A stretch of DNA of 46,392 bases, from contig JABABK010000024.1 of the NCBI GenBank assembly GCA_014238285.1, positions 1 through 46,392 on the forward strand, in the 5' to 3' direction. The notes below the pieces were generated by a model. The model made no database searches and was not told the origin of the DNA. It saw nothing but the letters and a program-made list of their open reading frames with translations. The translations under genes were made by a program, and so were the position numbers. Shown here one piece after another: positions 34,401 through 42,238 of the stretch (positions are counted from its first letter, which is position 1; each line of letters opens with the position of its first letter). The DNA is from Hellea sp. Its GTDB lineage: Bacteria > Pseudomonadota > Alphaproteobacteria > Caulobacterales > Maricaulaceae.

Positions 34401-36098
34401 CTAGTTAGTTTTTCCGGCTGAGAGCCCGTCCTTAAGCTTGGCTTTGATACTATCGCGTTCTTCATCTGTCGGATCATATTCGAGCGCCCGCTCCCACTGA
34501 AACCCAGCTTCTCGGAACCGACCAACCTTCCAGTAAACATCGCCTAAATGATCAATAATGGTCGCGCTATTTGGAGTCAGCTCAACAGCGCTTTCCAAAT
34601 TCAGGCGGGCCTGTGTATAATGGCCAAGCTTATAATGGGCCCAACCAAGACTATCGAGGATAGCCCCACTTTGTGGTTCAAGCTCAACGGCCTTTTCAAT
34701 CATGGCAAAAGCCTCAGTGAGGTTTTCGTTCCGGTCCACCCAAGTATAACCTAAATAATTCAGCGCGTCAGCATTTTCAGGCTCAAGTTCTAAGACTCGC
34801 TTAAAATCAGCAACGGCATTTTCCCATTGCTTTTCTCGCTCATAACAAATCCCGCGAAAATAGAGCGGTTGAATATCAGCTTTTAAATCCTCTTCGCTCA
34901 TAGAGTTTACAAGCGCGTCATAGATTGGCAAAGCTTCGGCATAGTTTTCGCGGATCAACCGAGCACGACCGAGTGATTCCCGCGTTGTGAAGCTTGGATA
35001 GTTTTGATTAGCGGTCTCTAAGATAGAAATAGCCGTAGCATCCTGATCACGGTCAAAATAAACGTTCGCTTCAGATAGCCTTGCTGAAACCGCATACGGT
35101 GATTCAGATGTAACGGCCTTGTAAAGGGCAAGCGCCTCATCCTGACGATTGGTTTCTTCTAGGATGGCGGCGAGCCAGATTTTGGACTTATCGTTATTTG
35201 GGTCGAGCACTAAAGCGGTTCGAATATAAACCTCTGCGACATCAACCGCGCGATTTCTGAGGAAAAACCCATAGGCCGCTTCAGTCAACGCCCAAGCTGC
35301 TTCTTGCTGCGGGCTAAGAGTTTGCGAAATAGGTTGACCTGCTTCAAGTTCATTCAAATAGGATTTAATAGGGCCGGTATCAAAATTACCGTTATCTTCG
35401 TTAAAGGTTTTCAATCCTTCTAACGCTTTTTGAATGTCGCCACTTTGCGACAATAGGCGCGCTTGGGATAGCGCGGTCTCTGTCGGCGCAACGGAAGAAG
35501 CGTCCGCCAGTGCATAGCTGTTAAGCGCACTATCAACATCACCCGCAATGCCGTCCATATTGGCCTGTAACACTTTGCCTAAGACCTGAAAATAAGCACC
35601 GCCAGAGAGATTACTGAGCGTCACTTTACCTGCCGCTGGATCACCCAGTCCCTTTTGCGACCAACCCCTCATGATATCCATCATGATTTTGACCGTCAAA
35701 TCATCAGTCTCTTCGCCAAGATATTTGATCGCCTTTTTATAATCAGATTGCGAAAAGGCTTTCGCGCCCAGAACGGCCCGCGCCATGGGTTCATCAACTT
35801 TATCGGCCAGTATTTTCAGAGACAGCTTTCGCGCGTCATCAGTGTCCCCGGCTGTGATCGCAGAGGTCACAGCACGGCGGCCCAGTTCAGGCGTTCCGTC
35901 GATAGCAAATGCCCGAGAATAGTAACGGGCACGATTATCCGCATCATCAACATAATTAGCGTAACTACCAATTAAGTAATCAGCAAAAAGCTGAGCCTCA
36001 GAGCCCGCTTTAATATCCCTCACCCCAGTGTTAGCGCCTGTTGTCGCGCAGGCAGAACTAAGCGCCAAAACGGCGGCGGAGAGAATTAATCGCTTCAT
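34401..36098 (-). CDS. TPR-repeat lipoprotein
   Basis: A 565-residue exported protein. MKRLILSAAVLALSSACATTG is a lipoprotein signal with lipobox SSAC. The remainder is helical, and the C-terminal half has clear tetratricopeptide repeats, for example ALNYLGYTWVDRNENLTEAF, AILDSLGWAHYKLGHYTQAR and TIIDHLGDVYWKVGRFREAG. Such proteins are usually anchored in the outer membrane and act as assembly scaffolds; the partner is unknown. Its place between etfQO and ispE is conserved in related genomes as far as I recall. ATG 36101, one codon earlier, is equally possible. Confidence 0.9.
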   Translation of the reverse strand: MKRLILSAAVLALSSACATTGANTGVRDIKAGSEAQLFADYLIGSYANYVDDADNRARYYSRAFAIDGTPELGRRAVTSAITAGDTDDARKLSLKILADKVDEPMARAVLGAKAFSQSDYKKAIKYLGEETDDLTVKIMMDIMRGWSQKGLGDPAAGKVTLSNLSGGAYFQVLGKVLQANMDGIAGDVDSALNSYALADASSVAPTETALSQARLLSQSGDIQKALEGLKTFNEDNGNFDTGPIKSYLNELEAGQPISQTLSPQQEAAWALTEAAYGFFLRNRAVDVAEVYIRTALVLDPNNDKSKIWLAAILEETNRQDEALALYKAVTSESPYAVSARLSEANVYFDRDQDATAISILETANQNYPSFTTRESLGRARLIRENYAEALPIYDALVNSMSEEDLKADIQPLYFRGICYEREKQWENAVADFKRVLELEPENADALNYLGYTWVDRNENLTEAFAMIEKAVELEPQSGAILDSLGWAHYKLGHYTQARLNLESAVELTPNSATIIDHLGDVYWKVGRFREAGFQWERALEYDPTDEERDSIKAKLKDGLSAGKTN

Positions 36099-36110
36099 CA
36101 TGTCTCTCTA

Positions 36111-37775
36111 TTACATATTTGGATAGTTAGGGCCACCTGCACCTTCAGGTACGCACCAGACAATATTTTTGCTCGGATCTTTAATATCGCAGGTCTTACA
36201 GTGGACACAGTTTTGGGCATTGATCTGGAAACGCGGATTAGAGCCATCATCATCTTTGAGAATTTCATAAACCCCAGCCGGACAATAACGTTGCGCGGGC
36301 TCATCATATTCAGGTAGATTCACGCCGAGCGGTATATCCGCATTGATAAGCTTAAGGTGCGGAGGTTGTTCTTCCCCGTGATTAGTCGCCGAGAAACTGA
36401 CATTGGTCAGGCGATCAAACGATAACACGCCATCCGGCTTTGGATAGTCAATGGTTTTATAATCAGATGCTTTACCGGTAGAATTAGCATCATCTTTGCC
36501 GTGTTTCCAAGTTCCTAGAGGATTGAACTTAAACAGGCTGGAAATCCACATATCAAACCCGCCAAGCGCCATACCGCCGAGGGGACCGAATTTCGCGTTA
36601 ATCGGAGCAACATTACGAACCGCTTTCAAATCCTTGCCGATAGGTCCGGCCCGTAGTTCATGGTCATATGCTTCAAGAATATCACCTGAGCGACCTGTTT
36701 TAAGAGCCGCAAAGGCCGCCTCAGCAGCAGCCTTGCCTGAAAGCATGGCATTGTGGTTACCCTTAATGCGCGGCAGATTCACAAGACCGGCAGAACAACC
36801 AAGGAGCGCTCCGCCAGGAAACGCTGTTTGCGGAATAGATTGATAGCCGCCTTTAGTCACAACCCGCGCGCCATAAGAGATACGTTTACCGCCTTCGAGA
36901 ACCTCAGCAATCGCCGGATGATGTTTCCAGCGCTGAAACTCGCCATATGGATAAAGATGCGGGTTTTTATAATTCAGATCGACAATATAGCCGACATAGA
37001 CTTGGTTGTTTTCTAAATGGTACATGAAAGACCCGCCGCCAGCTTTCCAGCCTAATGGCCAACCCATTGTGTGAACAACTTCGCCTTCATTGTGATTCTC
37101 GGGCTTAACTTCCCAAATCTCTTTCATCCCAAGGCCAAATTTTGGCACATCAGCATATTCATCTAGATTGTAATGATTGATGACCGTTTTAGAGAGCGAT
37201 CCACGCGCGCCTTCGGATAGGAAGACATATTTACCGTGAAGCTCCATGCCGGGCTCGTAATTTGCGCCTTTGCTGCCGTCTTTTTCGATACCGAATTCAC
37301 CGGCAACGACGCCCTTAACTTCGCCATTAGCACCATAGACTATTTCAGAACATGCCATGCCCGGGAAAATCTCAACGCCCATGCCTTCGGCCTGCTCCGC
37401 CATCCAGCGGCAGACATTCCCCATAGAGACAATGTAATTACCGTGATTGTTCATCAGTGGCGGCAGGATGAAATTCGGAATCCGAAGCGCGCCAGCTGGA
37501 CCAAGCATCAAAAACTTATCGGTTTTGACTTCGGTATTAAGAGGCGCGCCTTTTTCTTTCCAATCTGGAATCAAAGCGTCGAGGCCACAAGGATCAAGAA
37601 CAGCGCCGGATAGAATATGGGCGCCAACTTCGGAGCCTTTTTCCAGAACCACGACAGAAACATCATCTCCGCCGAGCTGTTTTAGCCTAATAGCCGCCGA
37701 CAGGCCCGCAGGTCCTGCGCCAACAATCACCACATCATATTCCATGCTTTCGCGTTCGATCACGGATTCAGACAT
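36111..37775 (-). CDS. Electron-transfer flavoprotein-ubiquinone oxidoreductase
   Basis: ETF-QO passes electrons from fatty-acid and amino-acid dehydrogenases, through ETF, into ubiquinone. The 554-residue protein has the FAD fold DVVIVGAGPAGLSAAIRL near the start, EVGAHILSGAVLD, the membrane-binding region and GGALLGCSAGLVNLPRIKG. The C-terminal ferredoxin-like part contains RYCPAGVYEI and NCVHCKTCDIKDPSKNI, giving the four cysteines for one [4Fe-4S] cluster. Length and motifs are complete. It is the first gene of the operon with the TPR lipoprotein and ispE. Confidence 0.97.
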   Translation of the reverse strand: MSESVIERESMEYDVVIVGAGPAGLSAAIRLKQLGGDDVSVVVLEKGSEVGAHILSGAVLDPCGLDALIPDWKEKGAPLNTEVKTDKFLMLGPAGALRIPNFILPPLMNNHGNYIVSMGNVCRWMAEQAEGMGVEIFPGMACSEIVYGANGEVKGVVAGEFGIEKDGSKGANYEPGMELHGKYVFLSEGARGSLSKTVINHYNLDEYADVPKFGLGMKEIWEVKPENHNEGEVVHTMGWPLGWKAGGGSFMYHLENNQVYVGYIVDLNYKNPHLYPYGEFQRWKHHPAIAEVLEGGKRISYGARVVTKGGYQSIPQTAFPGGALLGCSAGLVNLPRIKGNHNAMLSGKAAAEAAFAALKTGRSGDILEAYDHELRAGPIGKDLKAVRNVAPINAKFGPLGGMALGGFDMWISSLFKFNPLGTWKHGKDDANSTGKASDYKTIDYPKPDGVLSFDRLTNVSFSATNHGEEQPPHLKLINADIPLGVNLPEYDEPAQRYCPAGVYEILKDDDGSNPRFQINAQNCVHCKTCDIKDPSKNIVWCVPEGAGGPNYPNM

Positions 37776-37917
37776 ATTTATCCCTCACAAAATCAATCTT
37801 CACAGTGTTTGCCCTTTCCAAATATGGAATAGCAACGTAACTTTGTACCCGATTAGACCTTAATTTCATCGGGGTAAAGTGTGCGCTTTGCCGCGTAATA
37901 GATTAGTAAAATTGCTT
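37776..37917. promoter_or_regulatory. Divergent etfQO / RimB-RimK-like intergenic region
   Basis: This 142-base gap between divergent starts should contain promoters for both transcripts. I see no distinct operator or riboswitch-like structure. Confidence 0.35.
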
Positions 37918-39339
37918 ATGACAAATAGTTTAAATCTTGGCTGGGAAGAATGGGTGGCTTTGCCGGATCTCGCCCTACCTGCTATTAAGGCAAAAATTGA
38001 CACAGGCGCTCGGACATCGGCGCTACACGCGGTCGCCATTGAGCCCTTTGGAGCAGAAAAGAACCCGCAAGTTCGTTTCATCATGCATCCCGACCCTGAT
38101 GATCCTACGATTGAAGTGATTTGCTCAGCCAAAGTCGTGGACCGGCGCATGGTGACGTCCTCAAATGGGTATTCTGAAAACCGCTATGTCATTAAAACGA
38201 CCATAGAAATTAACGGACATGATTGGCCCGTTGAAGTCTCGCTGACCAACCGCGAAACGATGGGATACCGCATGTTGATCGGGCGCTCAGCCCTGAAACA
38301 AGATATTTCCGTATCGCCCGGCCAGTCTTTCCAGCAGCCAATTCTGGATTATGCATCCTATAAAAAGAAATATCGTAAAGGCGGCGCGCCGAGACGACCT
38401 TTACGCATTGGTATTCTCACGCAAGAACCGCAAAACTTTTCAAATACGCGCATGATAGCCGCAGCAGAGGCCCGAGGTCATGTGATCGAGCCTATATCCA
38501 CCAGCCGGTGTTTTATGGCGATCAATAATCAACAGCCCGAAGTCCATTATGATGGCAAACCTCTACCTCGCTATGACGCGATTATTCCGCGCATTGGGTC
38601 CAAAATTACATTTTACGGCATGGCGGTTGTGCGGCAATTTGAAAGCATGGGCGTATATTGCCTCAACCCGGCCATTGGAATTGGGTGTTCCCGGGATAAA
38701 CTTTTAGCCCATCAGATTCTGGCCCAGCATAAATTAGGTATGCCCAATACAGCTTTTGCCAAATCCTCTCGGGACACAGAAGGCATTATTGATCTGGTCG
38801 GCGGCGCGCCGGTTGTGGTCAAACTTCTTGAAAGCACTCAGGGTAAAGGCGTGGTTCTTGCCGATAGCCGCAAAGCCGCAACCGCTCTAGTGGACGCCTT
38901 TCGCGGGCTTGATGCGCACTTCTTGGTTCAAGAATTTGTCAAAGAAGCCAAGGGCAGCGATATCAGATGTTTCGTGGTCGACGGTAAAGTTGTTGGCGCA
39001 ATGATGCGCACGGCCAAAGCGGGTGAGTTTCGCTCCAATATTCACCAAGGCGGTAGCGCTCGTAAAGTGCGCCTCACCAAAGAAGAGCGCGTTTCAGCGC
39101 TTAAAGCAGCTAAGGCGTTAAAACTCAATGTGGCCGGCGTCGATATTTTGCGGAGCGATACAGGGCCTAAAATCCTGGAGGTCAATTCTTCGCCGGGATT
39201 ACAAGGCATCGAAAAGGCTACGGGCAAAGATATTGCAACTACCATCATTGAATGTATTGAAAATAATGTCGGGACAGTGTTTCATAGCCCCATAAAGCAG
39301 GCGCGAAAACGCGTAGCCAAAAAGACAGTAAAAAAATAG
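37918..39339 (+). CDS. RimB-like retropepsin domain fused to RimK-like ATP-grasp ligase
   Basis: A 473-residue two-domain protein. Residues about 8-145 form the RimB-like ATP-dependent zinc-protease/retropepsin domain (PF05618): KAKIDTGARTSALHA with the DTGA active-site motif (28-31), DRRMVTSSNGYSENRYVIKT and GYRMLIGRSALKQDI. From about 162 on is a RimK-type ATP-grasp ligase: RIGILTQEPQNFSNTRMI, YDAIIPRIGSKITFYG, VVKLLESTQGKGVVL and VAGVDILRSDTGPKILEVNSSPGLQGIE. RimK adds glutamates to ribosomal protein S6; RimB is the protease of the RimABK system. ATG 37918 is preferred to an in-frame start 39 bases upstream. The UDG-like gene follows 14 bases later. Confidence 0.92.
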   Translation: MTNSLNLGWEEWVALPDLALPAIKAKIDTGARTSALHAVAIEPFGAEKNPQVRFIMHPDPDDPTIEVICSAKVVDRRMVTSSNGYSENRYVIKTTIEINGHDWPVEVSLTNRETMGYRMLIGRSALKQDISVSPGQSFQQPILDYASYKKKYRKGGAPRRPLRIGILTQEPQNFSNTRMIAAAEARGHVIEPISTSRCFMAINNQQPEVHYDGKPLPRYDAIIPRIGSKITFYGMAVVRQFESMGVYCLNPAIGIGCSRDKLLAHQILAQHKLGMPNTAFAKSSRDTEGIIDLVGGAPVVVKLLESTQGKGVVLADSRKAATALVDAFRGLDAHFLVQEFVKEAKGSDIRCFVVDGKVVGAMMRTAKAGEFRSNIHQGGSARKVRLTKEERVSALKAAKALKLNVAGVDILRSDTGPKILEVNSSPGLQGIEKATGKDIATTIIECIENNVGTVFHSPIKQARKRVAKKTVKK

Positions 39340-39353
39340 GTGGTATGAACTAA

Positions 39354-40127
39354 TTGGAACAGGCCCTTAAATCTCTGATCTCATGGTGGGACGTATCCGG
39401 CGTAGATGTGCCTGATATTCCTGTTCAGAGCAAAAGAAAGCCGCGTCCAAAAATTCCGTTATCAAACTCAACGGCCGAGTCTCCAAGACAGTCGCAAGCT
39501 ACGCCTGTTCCAGAAAAACCTGCTCCTCCTGCTGCTCTAGAGCTTCTAAAAAAGGTCGCTACCCTAGATGATCTAAAAAAGGTCATACAAGATTTCGATG
39601 CCGGCGAAATTAGCGACCACGCCCGTCAGGCCGTCTTTGCGCGCGGCAACCCGGAAGCAGATATAATGGTCATCGGAGAAATCCCGACGCGCGATGAAGA
39701 TATTCAAGGCAAACCCTTTGTCGGAAAATCTGGTCAGTTTATAGATAAGGTTTTTGGGTCTATCGGGCTTGATCAAGACACGCTCTATATGACCCATGTG
39801 GTAAACTGGTGCCCGCCCGGCGGACGCAACCCCTCACCGGACGAAATTGCTAAATGCCTACCCTTTATTCAAAAACATATCGAGCTGATCAAACCCAAGA
39901 TTATTGTACTGGTCGGCGGCATATCTTTTTCTGCCCTCACAGGCCGAACAGGCATGATGAAAAACCGTGGTCAGTGGACAAGTATTTCTATAGCTGGCAC
40001 TGAAATTCCTGCCCTTCCTATATATGACCCCGATATCCTCATGCGCCAACCAGACCTTAAAAAAGATAGCTGGATGGACATGTTATCATTGCGAGAAGAA
40101 ATCGAAACAGTGAATACCTCTTCTTGA
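39354..40127 (+). CDS. Degenerate family-4-type uracil-DNA glycosylase homologue
   Basis: A 257-residue protein of the UDG superfamily. A proline-rich N-terminal tail is followed by RGNPEADIMVIGE, QGKPFVGKSGQFIDKVFGSIGL and NPSPDEIAKCLPFIQKHIEL, the family-4 framework. Key residues are missing. Motif 1 reads GEIPTRDED (108-116) in place of GEAPGxxED. The His of the HPxxLLR motif is Asp (DPDILMR, 225-231). Only two cysteines occur (153 and 168), so the four-cysteine [4Fe-4S] site is lost. Uracil excision is doubtful; DNA binding or another base is possible. The start is TTG 39354, ten bases after AGGTGG; the nearby ATG 39345 hits a stop at once. Confidence 0.8.
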   Translation: MEQALKSLISWWDVSGVDVPDIPVQSKRKPRPKIPLSNSTAESPRQSQATPVPEKPAPPAALELLKKVATLDDLKKVIQDFDAGEISDHARQAVFARGNPEADIMVIGEIPTRDEDIQGKPFVGKSGQFIDKVFGSIGLDQDTLYMTHVVNWCPPGGRNPSPDEIAKCLPFIQKHIELIKPKIIVLVGGISFSALTGRTGMMKNRGQWTSISIAGTEIPALPIYDPDILMRQPDLKKDSWMDMLSLREEIETVNTSS

Positions 40128-40437
40128 TACCAACACGATTTCCCCACAATTTATGACTTTAAATTCAATATAACAAAAGAATTCAAGTGTAAAAACTAGT
40201 TATGCATATTCGCATTGCCTTTGTTACAATTTGGTACAACTTCCAGCTAATAATCAGGTATCTCCCTGATACCTTTATCCATCTAAACCGCATAATATTT
40301 AGTTCCTGACCAAGATTTGGAGCCACATAAAGCTTAGCAAGTCTCGGCCGAACCAAGGGGCGTGACCCTTCAAGGCTTCACCTCCTAACCCCTTTTGTCG
40401 ACTATGGCATGAGCGTAACTTAGAGAGGAATTATCTC
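40128..40437 (+). promoter_or_regulatory. 310-base leader/promoter region of the secreted-protein pair
   Basis: No gene is visible here. It contains an imperfect palindrome TTGTTACAATTTGGTACAA at 40221-40239, a perfect inverted repeat AGGTATC-TCCCT-GATACCT at 40256-40274, and a GC-richer segment at 40344-40400 with AAGGG/CCCTT and AAGGGG/CCCCTT pairing options. TCACCTCCT at 40378-40386 equals the anti-Shine-Dalgarno tail of 16S rRNA. The ribosome-binding site AGAGAGGA precedes GTG 40438. The region looks like a long structured 5' leader, but I match no known riboswitch. Confidence 0.4.
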
Positions 40438-40890
40438 GTGAAAAAAGCGTGTTTAATTGTAATATCTATGGCAATCGGCGCAATCATTACTTCGCCCGCT
40501 ACGGCAAAATCACTATATGTATCAGCCGGAAATGTGTCCGTTAATCCTGAAACTACGGCCAAGAACATGACTCTCACCGTGTCAGGTCCTAATGGCTTTT
40601 TTAAGCGAACATACAAGAAAAATGGTACGCCCGATGTCTCCCTTATGGAACAAGGTCAAATCGCTGATGGCATGTATGTGTGGGAATTGACCGGTCATAC
40701 GGACGAGCGAGTCGCAAGTTATAAAAGTCGTTCGAATAATGGCCGCGGCGATAACGCCCGTAATTACGGATATAAAAGTATCCAGCAAAGCGGAAGCTTT
40801 AGGATGTTAAACGGCCTTCAGGTTCGCGCTGAAGATGCGCCCGCCGAAGCGCCGGCCAAAATATCGTCAAAAAACAAATTTAAAAAATAG
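40438..40890 (+). CDS. Secreted protein of unknown function
   Basis: A 150-residue protein with a Sec signal peptide (MKKACLIVISMAIGAIITSPATA, likely cleaved after ATA). The mature part is rich in Gly, Ser and Asn and predicted beta (SGPNGFFKRTYKKNGTPDVS, DGMYVWELTGH), with a basic low-complexity middle SYKSRSNNGRGDNARNYGY and a Lys-rich end. It contains no cysteine after the signal. I recognise no family. The GTG start is eight bases after AGGA. It lies nine bases before the fibre-like gene and is probably co-expressed, so it may be a partner or chaperone of that protein. Function is not assigned. Confidence 0.75.
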   Translation: MKKACLIVISMAIGAIITSPATAKSLYVSAGNVSVNPETTAKNMTLTVSGPNGFFKRTYKKNGTPDVSLMEQGQIADGMYVWELTGHTDERVASYKSRSNNGRGDNARNYGYKSIQQSGSFRMLNGLQVRAEDAPAEAPAKISSKNKFKK

Positions 40891-40899
40891 GAGTAGATC

Positions 40900-42108
40900 A
40901 TGGCTTTAAGAAACAGATTAAAACTGACAACCATTGGAATGACCGTCAGCATGATGGCACTCTTTAGTAGCAGTGCTACCGCCGATGACGTCATCAATGA
41001 TGATATAATCGGCACTGAAAGCGCCTGTGTCGGGAATAGCTGTGTCGATGGCGAATCCTTTGGGTATGATACTTTGCGCTTAAAAGAGGACAATGTCAGA
41101 ATTCATTTTGAAGATTCAAGTGATGCTGCCTCTTTTCCGAGTGCCGATTGGCGTATAGTTGCAAATGACCGCACAAATGGTGGCTCAAACTACCTGGCAA
41201 TTGAAGATTCAGGTCCTGGCACCCAGCCGTTTCGCGTTGACCAAGGTGCAGGCTCAAATGCCTTGCGAATAGATTCTGAAGGTGACGTCGGTCTAGGAAC
41301 AGCTAGTCCACTCGCTGATCTTCACATTGCTTCTGGGAACACACCGATCATTCGGCTTGGACAAACGACTGCAGACGGCTGGCAAGCTCAAATTTTTGAC
41401 ATAGCTGCGAATGAAGCGAATTTCTATATTCGGGATTCCTCAAATGGCAACCAACTTCCATTTAGAATCAAACCTGGCGCAGATACTAACTCGTTAGTCA
41501 TCGCCGCCAATAACAATATCGGCCTCGGCACTAGCGACCCAGAACAGGCTCTTCATGTTTCTAGAATAGGCGCGACAGTTTATGTTGAGGACAGTACATC
41601 CGGCCCCGGCATTCGAACGCAGCTTTATCTAGAAAATGAAGGCGGCGCCATTATGGCACTTAAAGATTCCTCAGAAGATGGCAATAATTGGAATATTGCG
41701 GGCTCCCATAAATTCATCATTGGTCGATTTAATCAGGCTGCAGATTTCACCATAGACACATCTGGCAATGCGACAATCAGAGGCGCACTTACGACGGGCG
41801 GCACTATGTGCGGCAACGGCTGTGATAAAGTGTTTGAAGACGGATTTGATCTTCCAAGCATTGAAGAACATGCCAAAGCTATGTGGCGTAATGGATATCT
41901 TCCAAATGTTGGCCCGACCATTGAAAACACACCCATCAATGTTACTGACAAATTAGGACGCATGCTAAATGAGCTTGAAAAAGCCCATATCTATATTGCG
42001 GGCCTTAATGAGCAAAACAAAGACATGGCGGTTAAGAACCAATCTTTGGCCGCCGCAAACGCAGCGCTTCATAAGCGACTAGAGCGCATTGAGGAAAAAC
42101 TTCAATAG
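40900..42108 (+). CDS. Secreted fibre-like protein with C-terminal coiled coil
   Basis: A 402-residue protein with a signal peptide (SMMALFSSSATA). Two tandem units are visible, each with LPFRI/QPFRV-type strands followed by 'GxVGLGTASPLADLHI' and 'NNIGLGTSDPEQALHV', motifs shared with trimeric tail-fibre and S74-type proteins. ACVGNSCVDGESFG near the start and CGNGCDKVFEDGF later give two close cysteine pairs. About residues 355-402 (LNELEKAHIYIAGLNEQN onward) form a coiled coil. I recognise the layout from uncharacterised secreted proteins of marine bacteria but not a function. AGGAG precedes the ATG, and an intrinsic terminator follows the stop. Confidence 0.8.
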   Translation: MALRNRLKLTTIGMTVSMMALFSSSATADDVINDDIIGTESACVGNSCVDGESFGYDTLRLKEDNVRIHFEDSSDAASFPSADWRIVANDRTNGGSNYLAIEDSGPGTQPFRVDQGAGSNALRIDSEGDVGLGTASPLADLHIASGNTPIIRLGQTTADGWQAQIFDIAANEANFYIRDSSNGNQLPFRIKPGADTNSLVIAANNNIGLGTSDPEQALHVSRIGATVYVEDSTSGPGIRTQLYLENEGGAIMALKDSSEDGNNWNIAGSHKFIIGRFNQAADFTIDTSGNATIRGALTTGGTMCGNGCDKVFEDGFDLPSIEEHAKAMWRNGYLPNVGPTIENTPINVTDKLGRMLNELEKAHIYIAGLNEQNKDMAVKNQSLAAANAALHKRLERIEEKLQ

Positions 42109-42127
42109 ATAGCTGGTAAATTGTCAT

Positions 42128-42158
42128 AAAGGCCCCTTTTAGGGGTCTTTATTTTGTG
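42128..42158 (+). terminator. Intrinsic terminator of the secreted-protein pair
   Basis: AAAGGCCCC (42128-42136), loop TTTTA and GGGGTCTTT (42142-42150) form a nine-pair stem with one G-U pair, followed by ATTTTGTG. It lies 20 bases after the stop of the fibre-like gene. Confidence 0.85.
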
Positions 42159-42238
42159 TCCTGCATTTTCAAAAACTGACCTATCTCTCATTGATCATTC
42201 TCTAGATTTAATTATGTAGGGCGCAATTGGAGATCAAA

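Noticed and set aside
40128-40437. A possible structured RNA gene or riboswitch.
   Set aside because: There are pairing options but no match to a known riboswitch, tRNA or sRNA; I list it only as a leader region.
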